A stretch of 64,000 nt of DNA. Origin: Hanleya hanleyi (lineage: Eukaryota; Mollusca; Polyplacophora; Lepidopleurida; Hanleyidae). A model generated the notes under the pieces. That model was given only the letters and a program-made list of their open reading frames with translations. It ran no database searches and was not told the origin of the DNA. Where the stretch lies: contig JAVTVY010017375.1 in assembly GCA_036873755.1 (NCBI GenBank), forward strand, positions 1 through 64,000, given 5' to 3'. The first letter of the stretch is position 1, and each line of letters opens with the position of its first letter. Both the position numbers and the translations under genes were made by a program. This document shows positions 56,861 through 64,000 of this stretch, one piece after another.

Positions 56861-58599
56861 TTATTCGGAATCGATGTTTTCGGAATCTTCGCTGTCACTA
56901 CTTTCCTCATAGTCGTTATTATTACTAACGCTATCAACCAACTTATCGAATAAGAATTTCCGCATCTTAATCGTCTGTCTGAGTGCTTCGTCGTAGTCCA
57001 TGTCGTATAACGTTTGTATACACCTCGTTGTTTTCAAAATCTCGTTATGAATATAATCAGTTTGTAGTTTTTGTATGTTCACAAGCAGTTTGTAGTATGT
57101 TTGACGTAAGGTCTTCATCATCGATGAAATATAATCCTGCGTAGCGTTTTCATCAGACTCATCCTCGTCATAACCTTGGCTTATATATTGCTGTTTTCTC
57201 TCATCAATCTCAACCCTGTAATCTCTTGCGATAGGTTTACCGAACATCTCTTTCCACACATTATATTTGACCCGTTTCCGCAAATGGGTAGGTTGATCTA
57301 TTTTCCTAGGATGGATGATTTCTTCATAGTTACAACACTCGTCATCTGAAGGGTATTTCCTCTTTCGAAGCTCAATTCCATTCCCGCTCATATGGATCAT
57401 CTGCCTCTGCTGGGACTCGTCATCATCTTCATTCCGTTTGAACCACGGTGCATCTGTCTTCGTATGTAATCCCTCTCCCACTTGATCATTCCTCTTAGCG
57501 GAAGATGGCGAATCGTGATATTGTATCACGTTTGAGAGAGGAACGGGTATGCGTTGAAATTGTGTTGATGGATTATGAATTGGGGGTGGGCGAGGCAGCA
57601 GTTGCCTTTCTTCCTTTACAAGTTCATCGTCGCCTGGTATTACATTGGTAGACAGTCTGTCATTTTCCGCTGTATGGGGTTTTAAATCGAGGAACAGATA
57701 TCCGTACGGACGAGATGTGGCTTCGTGAAATTTTGCTATAAAATGTGTCATATCCCGAGGAAAGATCCGTCTCCCGAACGTGCAAATTTGCTGTCTATCA
57801 ATAGGAGTGAGTGAGTGAGTGAGTAGGATTTAACGTCGTTTTCAACATTGTTTCAGTCATATCACGACGGCGCCTACATGTGCCAGAACACGAGAGTGTC
57901 CACAGTTCCTATTATTCTGGACACTGATCAGCCCAGTCAGTACAGCACCCGGTCACCCATCCAAGTATTGACCGAGCTCAACGCTGCTTAACTTCGGTGA
58001 TCTGACGAGAACCGGTGTGCCCAATTATTATTGAATAGAACGAAATACTGACAGTTTAGCGTGATATCTCGAGATGCCTTGCCTTGGAGGAAGAGATTCT
58101 GAGTCAGATAAATTATGGATAAATTTCTGTGATGCGAACCTTTGGTGAATAGGTCGGCAATTTTTTCTTCGCGCTTTACCTCACCCATCAAATCGTCCAG
58201 AACAATAACGTTGGTTTGGTCGGGATCGAAGTAATACTTTTCACCTACGTCATGAGGTATGCCGGGGAGAAAGTTGACATTTTCCAGACGTGTAGATTCA
58301 TAGGCTGACTGCCATTGACTGTAACACCATACGATGCGTGTTGGAGAGGGATAGATATTAGCACGCTCCAAAAATTTCATTAACCATGATGTCTTCCCAC
58401 AACCAGTCGGGCCGCTGACGATCATAGTAAATGGATGTTCTAATGCTCTTGAGTGAGCCACAGATCGAATGTCCTGATTACGTTTATGTTCCGCTATTAT
58501 TGGTTGAGTCCCCAATTGGTGTATAAGTTGATGTCTGATCAGGTAAAACGTTGGACTGGACATCATTACATTTTTAACACAGATGTACAATGTGGACAC
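56861..58599 (-). pseudogene. Second Polinton packaging ATPase, split by a SINE (ATPase 2)
   Basis: The N-terminal part, 58,599-58,023 (probable start at 58,566, MSSPTFYL), has Walker A GPTGCGKTSW, FDPDQTNVIVLDDLMG (Walker B), FTKGSHHRNLSIIYLTQNLF and ASRDITLNCQYFVLFNN. The C-terminal part, 57,805-56,861, resumes at PIDRQQI and continues through YGYLFLDLKPHTAEN and APWFKRNEDDDES to an acidic end. Between them lies a 217-bp SINE. Apart from that insertion the halves are open. It is closer to ATPase 3 at 9.1 kb than to ATPase 1, so it comes from a separate Polinton lineage. No other gene of that element is recognised here. Confidence 0.9.
57806..58022 (-). mobile_element. 5S-rRNA-derived SINE inside ATPase 2
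   Basis: On the minus strand the head (58,020 down to about 57,925) is 5S rRNA-like: TCTCGTCAGATCACCGAAGT, TAAGCAGCG and TACTTGGATGGGTGACC, the 5S A-box and C-box promoter. A body with CGTCGTGATATGACTG and GACGTTAAATCC follows, and the tail is (ACTC)n. Both edges interrupt the ATPase frame. 5S-headed SINEs belong to the SINE3 class. The ACTC/GTGAG tail is, from memory, common in gastropod genomes. Confidence 0.85.
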
Positions 58600-59983
58600 T
58601 TTGCATTGGCCAAGTATCTACCACATGAGAAATCACCGAAGATTGAAGAAATAAGAAATCGCTTAATAAATGAACTTGTCTTTCAATTCAAATGACAACA
58701 CCAGTATTACCAGTCCACTAAGGTCCATTCCACACACCAGTCACTTGACCTGTAATGACCTTGCTATTTTCAGGTTTTGTCATGAAACGGTCCTGAAAAA
58801 TTATTGCGGGAAAAATAAAATTAACTCCTCCATTTCCATGGGATGCTCGGATTAACGAACGGTATATGTGCTGTGTTTGTGCCTTAGTTTAACATCCCAT
58901 TCATTGCGTTCAATAAACAAATATATGCGGAAATAAGGCATAATTTACTTTGAAGATGTGTTGGAAGAGAGGGAAGAGAGGGGGGTTGGCGATATATTTG
59001 AATATATTCCAATTGAAATTATCGGGCTGAAACTTACCACGCTATACTTCTGGTAGTTTACCCATTTTGCATGTGCCCATGATATTTGGCACCTACGATT
59101 ATGCAAATACGTGTAGGTTGAAAATGACCACAAATAACTTAAGCTATAAAGCCTGAAAGTTGTCCGCTCTTTCTTTCGTTGTATTTATGCGGTTACGCGT
59201 TTGGTATGATTGGGGTTTAATAACCTTACACGGTTCAATCGTCTTTATGTTGACCACAATATGATAAACTACAAATTCACAGAGTGCCATCTTTTAACTT
59301 TTTGTCGTTAGGGAGGGAACGTAAAATGTTTGGTAGGGTTTACCTGAAAACTTAAGAAAAAATACTTTCGAACCACAAATCCTTGGCTCCCGATTGAAAC
59401 TGGTCGATAGACTTCACCGAAAAAATCAGAAGATGAAAGGTGTTGTCGCCTGTGTAATTGCCAACTGATAGGAGAGGATGCATGTGTATATTGTTGAATA
59501 AACCTACTCGAATTATCTGGCCAGAACGTGATCCTGTAGCTCTACTAGATTGGTCTTAACAGAACATGGTATATGGCAATTTGTTTATTAGTTGCTTAGG
59601 TAAGTGGTCCATAGTAGTCAATTAAGCATAGCGCCAATTAGGCTATTGTTAAACTTTAAATGAGCGTTTTGATAAACCTAGCAGCGTGATTCAATGTGTG
59701 TATATAGCTATATCGCATTTCTCCCATTGCTCTAAGCTAGATAAATTCCGAAGCTTTTCATCCAAACATCACCTATTCCATATACGAGCTTTCATTGAAC
59801 CCACCCACTGCCCTCAGGGGTATGTCCCCACCCCATCTGGGCCGACCCTCATATATTCTATATCTATAGGTTAGCCAGGTGTTTGAACGGACATGAATAT
59901 CCCTACCACGTGACGTAAATCAGAACCAACCTCGCAGGAACACCCAAAGGAGCCGCAGTGATTAAATAATATAGGCAGATTGC
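58560..59983. other. Mostly unassigned DNA beside the ABCC gene
   Basis: A short open run at 58,567-58,695 (+, YIFNTDVQCGHFALAKYL...) looks coding but matches no family I know. No exon of the nucleotide-binding domain expected next in the ABCC gene was seen. GGAAGAGAGGGAAGAGAGG lies at 58,965. Confidence 0.4.
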
Positions 59984-60360
59984 GTGCCCTTTCTATACTA
60001 CTCATCGCGCACTACTCATCGCACCTGCGCCGTCGACCCATTCTACTGTAGGGTGCAAGCCTGGCCCATGGAATCTCAGGTAGTGAAAACCCCAGGTCTC
60101 TCGCCCCACCCTGTACTGCGCCACGCCTATGCGACCCGCTGTGTCCTTTCTATGCTGTTCATCACGCATGCGCAGTCGACCCATTCTACTGTAGGGTGAC
60201 CAAGGGATCTCATGAAGTAGGAGGAGGAGGAGTCAGACACGCCACGGATTAAGAAGTGAAACCCACAAGGCTCTTGCCTCCCTGGCCTGCTTCTTTAATA
60301 GTATGAGTAAAGCGGAGTAGGAGGAGGAAGAGGAGTAGGAGGAGTAGGACACGCCACGGA
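59984..60360. repeat. Short local duplications and GGAGTA-rich patches
   Basis: CGTCGACCCATTCTACTGTAGGGTG (60,031-60,055) recurs at 60,173-60,197 with the preceding TTTCTAT...CATCGCGCA-like words. GGAGTAGGAGGAGG runs at 60,207-60,230 and 60,314-60,350 are each followed by ACACGCCACGGATTA. A similar AGGAGGAGGAGTAG lies beside the Polinton right end at 56,680. Confidence 0.7.
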
Positions 60361-60399
60361 TTATACTAGGGAGATATATTTAAACGCATTGAGACTCAC

Positions 60400-60615
60400 C
60401 GTTTTGTCTGTAGATCTCAGTAATCCCACAGTTATTGCCGCATCGCTTTCGTCGTTCCCATACTCGCAAGTGTCCTTGTATCTCATGTCTTCCGCAGTAA
60501 ACCAACTGGCGTAAATCCCTGTGATAGTAATATCACCCTGCTGACCAGATCTCCCTCTACTCTGAGCAATATTTCGCAATCTATCGGACTGGAGTTCGGG
60601 CAGCGTCAGGAATTT
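60400..60615 (-). CDS. ABCC-type transporter, linker exon (before NBD1)
   Basis: 72 codons between TTCACAAACAG (acceptor, exon starts 60,615) and ACG|GTGAGT (donor, exon ends 60,400), phase 0 at both ends. It begins KFLTLPELQ directly after the RIQ that ends the previous exon, the FLLLDE-type junction between the first transmembrane domain and the first nucleotide-binding domain in ABCC4/MRP4-like proteins. It then has the variable, acidic linker with ITGIYASWFT, where ABCC proteins place the A-loop aromatic. The following Walker A exon was not found in the window. Plasma-membrane efflux pump by family. Confidence 0.75.
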
Positions 60616-61771
60616 CTGTTTGTGAACAAAAGCAACTCGGAAATACTGTTATGGTTATGTGTTAAATGTGTCGTGCAGATGAGTAGTAATGTAGTCTCAA
60701 TGCATTAGCATACGATTTTTTCCGATTTTTCTTTTCTTTCCAGCCAGCGAAGCTTAACTATTAAATCTATCCAGGAAGACGATAATGAGATACATATTAT
60801 GATAGTGGTCGTACATGGTGTAGAGTTGGTCATAATCTCTGGATAAAGGGTATAGTATCCAATATTACAATATGTTTTTTTTGTTTCATCGCAGTGATTT
60901 TACGATATGCCACATGTATGTCTGCATAATAATGGGAAGGAATAGCGAGGGTAGTAGGAGGAGGAGCGGGGGGAGGGGGGAGATGGAATAACGTTTTTGT
61001 TCTGTCCATCGACTCGACGCCAGTGTCGGCATAGGCGCCACACTGAGCTTATCAGCGTAATGTCTCGCTAACTACTTCAATATTTAAACTCATGTCTGAC
61101 CCAATCTGTTAGGTCACAATACATGGCGTCAAATTGAGGTTACATTGGTCTTTTCATCACAATATCTCATGAACTACTGAACTAATTGAGTTTTAAATTA
61201 AAGTCTTCGGGGTTCCAAAGAGATCAAATGGTGGCTGTGACCCATGTTTGGCCTAAGTTTGAAGATCAATGTTTTAGCTCCGTGACATCAATCCAAGCCT
61301 GTCAGCGTAAAATCTTCTCGTGTAAATGTTTTGAAAGGAGTCCATGACCAGATTTAAATGACAATGACCAGAGGGGTTATGAAACTTTTCATACGACATT
61401 TAGAAACTTCATGGTTCGAGTAGATGTGAAAAGAAACATGATTTATGGGATGTTTATGTCGTTTTGCTTATAATTTTGAAACAGGCTCCCATTTTGGGGG
61501 AAATGACATTTGCGAAAAAGACGACCCAATAAGATGATTTCGAAAGGATGCCCATATTAGGAAAAGATCTATCACGAGAAGTAGCTCTGGAAGAATTCTC
61601 GGAATATAAATTGTGTTGATTTAACCCTACCAGGCTTGGGGGGAGGGCAAAATGGCCTACGTACCAAGAAACCTTCCGAGAAACCTTCTGTGCTATATCC
61701 GGAATTACAAAAAATTGAGAGCTGACACTCCGTGACTTTATATTTTATTTTGGGATTGCTTGCAGAACTCA

Positions 61772-62010
61772 TGAGTAAATTCAAGATGGCGTCCTAGTGG
61801 AGTACCAGAAAAGTGATGTTTTCGTCATTTTTCCTCAAAATTTCTGCTTTCCATCGATGAAAAGTGGTAAAAACTATTTTATTTAACACCATATTACTAT
61901 TTACTAATTTAGCATGCAGTTTTTGCGGAGCAATTGCATAAATAAGAAATATAAAAAATCTGACTGAAAAATCGTCCAAAAAATGCCGTTTTTGAAAAGG
62001 GCCATTTTGG
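61772..62010 (+). repeat. Interspersed repeat, left copy of an inverted pair
   Basis: AATTCAAGATGGCG, GTACCAGAAAAGTGATGTTT, TCGTCAT, GCATGCAGTTTTTGCGGAG and ATTGCATAAATAA recur as reverse complement at 63,765-64,000. It lies in an ABCC intron. Confidence 0.85.
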
Positions 62011-62154
62011 ATTTTTTTCACATTTTCTATTAGAGCTTTACCCAAGAGTATAATGTGGAAAGATTTAGCTCCATAGCTGAAGGGGTAAGACAAATGATTA
62101 GGGTGGGGGCATTTTGGTCTCACTTACAAGCCGGATAGGGTTAAAATATCTCAC

Positions 62155-62401
62155 CTGAATTCTGTGTAACGACTGAAATATTTGTAGCACATCCTCAAGA
62201 CTCACAATGGCCAATCGACTGCTATACTGGAATATTTCCAGCCATCCAATTGCGGGAATCACAGATGATGATGGTAAGCTTATTCCTAGCCACCAGCTTC
62301 CAACGAATATGGCAAATATCATCAGTCGGCCAAGGATGCTTGAAAGGCAGAAATTTATACCACGCAGCACAGAGGCCTGTGCAAGAAACCGAGTTTCCTC
62401 T
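62155..62401 (-). CDS. ABCC-type transporter, TMD1 exon 2
   Basis: 247 bp from acceptor TTATACAG (exon starts 62,401) to CAG|GTGAGA (exon ends 62,155). It enters one base into a codon, matching the two bases left by the upstream exon, and leaves in phase 0. It encodes membrane helices of the first ABC transmembrane domain (SSILGRLMIFAIFVGSWWLG, then a second hydrophobic stretch) and ends VLQIFQSLHRIQ, like the S-I-R-R-I-Q before the ABCC4 linker. Confidence 0.82.
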
Positions 62402-62771
62402 CTGTATAATAGACAGTGGTGAGATGTATATCCAATGCTTTTCATTTTGGTTTGTCAATTAACAGGCTTGTATTTTGACTACACAATATGATAAACTAAT
62501 GATTCGCGGATTTTCGGCTTTCAGTGTTTTGCCGTTTCGGGGAGAGGAGAGAAAGTTTGGCTGGAGTGGCTATAATGCCCACCTACCCAGGTCAGGTAGG
62601 GTTAAGGATTCGCGAACGCCATCGATGTCGGACTGAAAAAAATCTATAGAGTTCTGAATTTTAAATTGATAGAGATATACACCTCGCTATGATAAATATT
62701 TCAACCGTTATTAATGACTTGATATGAAGAACAATGACAGTATAATGCAGTTTTTGGGATAAAAATGATAC

Positions 62772-62897
62772 CTTCGTAACTTCTCTATCCTGGCGGTGAG
62801 CGAGTCCTCCCAGCAAAACATCTTCACAATCTTCATTCCAAAAATTATCTCCTTCATGGTTGCAATTCTCCGATCGCCCCAGTAACCTATTGCCTTT
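62772..62897 (-). CDS. ABCC-type transporter, TMD1 exon 1 (in window)
   Basis: 126 bp between TTTTTTTTCCAG and ACGAAG|GTATCA. It encodes RKAIGYWGDRRIATMKEIIFGMKIVKMFCWEDSL, matching the highly conserved ABCC block D-x-R-x-x-x-M-N/K-E-x-x-x-G-I/M-(K/R)-I-(I/V)-K-M-x-x-W-E. Phase 2 at both ends. Earlier exons lie beyond the right edge or were not recognised. The subfamily (ABCC4-like) is inferred from the wording of the two downstream exons. Confidence 0.85.
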
Positions 62898-63114
62898 CTG
62901 GAAAAAAAATGTATCAATCAGCGCATTGTAATGATTCTTCACGGAAAAGCTATGATTAGATGGATTGCCTTCCCATTTTTTTCACATGCGCATGTGCGAA
63001 ATATCAAGTTTCCATTTCCGAAATGCTAGTGTAAAACGATCTAGTAGTAGCAACGCTACAGGGTTCCGGGGAGTTTCTGGGGTTATAAACTTGAGACCTT
63101 TGTGCATTGAGGCC

Positions 63115-63478
63115 AATCAAAATTCAGAATTTATCTAAAACACTTAACCCACCAATCAGTAGCTTTATCTAAAACATTGCATTCACCAATCAGTAGCTTC
63201 ATCTAAAACACGGAATTCACCAATCAGTAGCTTTATCTAAAATACTGAACCCACAAATCAATAGCTTTATCTAAAACAATGAATTCACCAATGAGTAGCT
63301 TTATCTAAAACACTGAATTCACCAATCAGTAGCTTTATCTAAAACACTGAAATTCACTAATCAGTAGCTTTAGCTAAAACACTGAATCCACCAATCAATA
63401 GCTTTATCTGAAACATTGAATCCACCAATCAATGGCTTTATCTAAAACACTGAATCCGCCAATCAATAGCTTCAAAAC
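63115..63478. repeat. 34-bp tandem array of CCAAT boxes
   Basis: About ten and a half units of TCTAAAACACTGAATTCACC-type sequence followed by AATCAGTAGCTTTA. Each holds CACCAATCAG, a canonical NF-Y CCAAT box, with a fixed 34-bp spacing. Confidence 0.9.
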
Positions 63479-63764
63479 TTGACGATATCCCGTGATGCAA
63501 TGTTTTTTATGAACTAACTTCCTGATTAAACTCCATTGAATTTTATTCGATAGTTTTTTTACCTACTAGCTTCTTTGTCAAGAGCCAATTTAGTAACCTA
63601 TTGTTATCGTGTTGTGTTGTAACCGGCGGCCATTTGCATTTACTTTCTGAAATTAATTTTATTTCGCATATACGATTATTTCTTAATTGATTTCTGTCAG
63701 GCAGGAGACGAAATGCCCCTCAATAATAAAACAATTCAAGATGACCGTTTTGATGACGTCACAG

Positions 63765-64000
63765 TGACGTCATTTTCGAAAACGACGTTTTTGGTCGATT
63801 TTTCGGTCACATTTTCCGAATTTTTTATTTATGCAATTTCTCCACAAAAACTGCATGATAAAAATGAGTAAATATTAATGTGATGTGAAATAAAATAGTT
63901 GTCGCCCACTTTTCATTGCGCAAAAGCAGATATTTTGAACAAATATGACGAAAACATCACTTTTCTGGTACCCCCACGCGGCCGCCATCTTGAATTTGCC
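63765..64000 (-). repeat. Interspersed repeat, right copy of an inverted pair
   Basis: Reverse complement of 61,772-62,010, ending at the window edge with CGCCATCTTGAATTT. The interior between the copies is 1.75 kb and includes two ABCC exons, so the pair is not simply one small transposon. The copy may continue beyond the window. Confidence 0.85.

Noticed and set aside
57925..58020. Genuine 5S rRNA gene
   Set aside because: Only the internal promoter half resembles 5S. It is joined to a SINE body and an (ACTC)n tail and interrupts a coding frame.

Overview
This window is animal nuclear DNA, most likely from a marine mollusc and perhaps a gastropod. Three coding segments in the last 4 kb have matching GT-AG splice phases and encode part of an ABCC (MRP4-like) transporter. 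Most of the rest is mobile or tandemly repeated DNA: a Polinton/Maverick element, DIRS, Penelope, BEL/Pao and LINE retroelements, a 5S-rRNA-derived SINE with a GTGAGT-type tail, and several large satellite arrays. The mollusc assignment rests on my memory of that SINE tail and on the overall repertoire, and is only moderately secure. I see no bacterial operons, no CRISPR array and no intact tRNA or rRNA gene.

Layout. 1-4.5 kb is a 58-bp satellite that flips orientation near 1,202. 4.5-10.9 kb holds Penelope debris, a pair of direct repeats and a decayed Polinton packaging ATPase (ATPase 3). 10.9-14.05 kb is a 157-bp satellite bounded by 11-bp inverted repeats. 15.8-17.3 kb has a Penelope scrap and a BEL/Pao pol remnant. 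19.1-20.2 kb is a 5'-truncated LINE. 21.3-27.2 kb is a DIRS-type tyrosine-recombinase retrotransposon (minus strand) whose RNase H is split by a Penelope-like element (plus strand, 22.47-24.9 kb). Upstream of the DIRS lie an array of covarying hairpins (27.2-27.7 kb) and a broken SGNH-hydrolase-like reading frame. 28-34 kb is mostly unassigned, with a pre-miRNA-like hairpin, a GIY-YIG Penelope fragment and three CTCF-like motifs.

34.8-44.1 kb is a nested inverted-repeat complex. Outer arms (34.8-36.35 and 42.84-44.1 kb) surround a 2-kb near-palindrome (37.5-39.5 kb), a 52-bp tandem array with a duplicated 443-bp block inside it, and a third, unpaired copy of the palindrome arm. An unnamed broken gene (36.97-37.5 kb) abuts the palindrome.

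44.16-56.67 kb is a deletion-derivative Polinton. Its terminal inverted repeats are tandem 107-bp units, each with a TATA box, reading inward at both ends. Inside are a protein-primed family B DNA polymerase (plus strand, apparently multi-exon, now broken by frameshifts and a short deletion), then on the minus strand a packaging ATPase, integrase, adenain-like protease and a major capsid protein. Only the ATPase and protease are uninterrupted. The capsid gene has lost its 5' part at the right repeat. A second LINE sits in the first polymerase intron. Next to it (56.86-58.6 kb) is a second ATPase from a different Polinton lineage, split by the 5S SINE.

60.4-62.9 kb carries the three ABCC exons (minus strand). 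The nucleotide-binding-domain exons expected next (to the left) are not seen in this window. The far right has a 34-bp CCAAT-box array and an inverted pair of interspersed repeats. Host sequence is thus a minority here, and the DNA records several rounds of nested insertion and decay.
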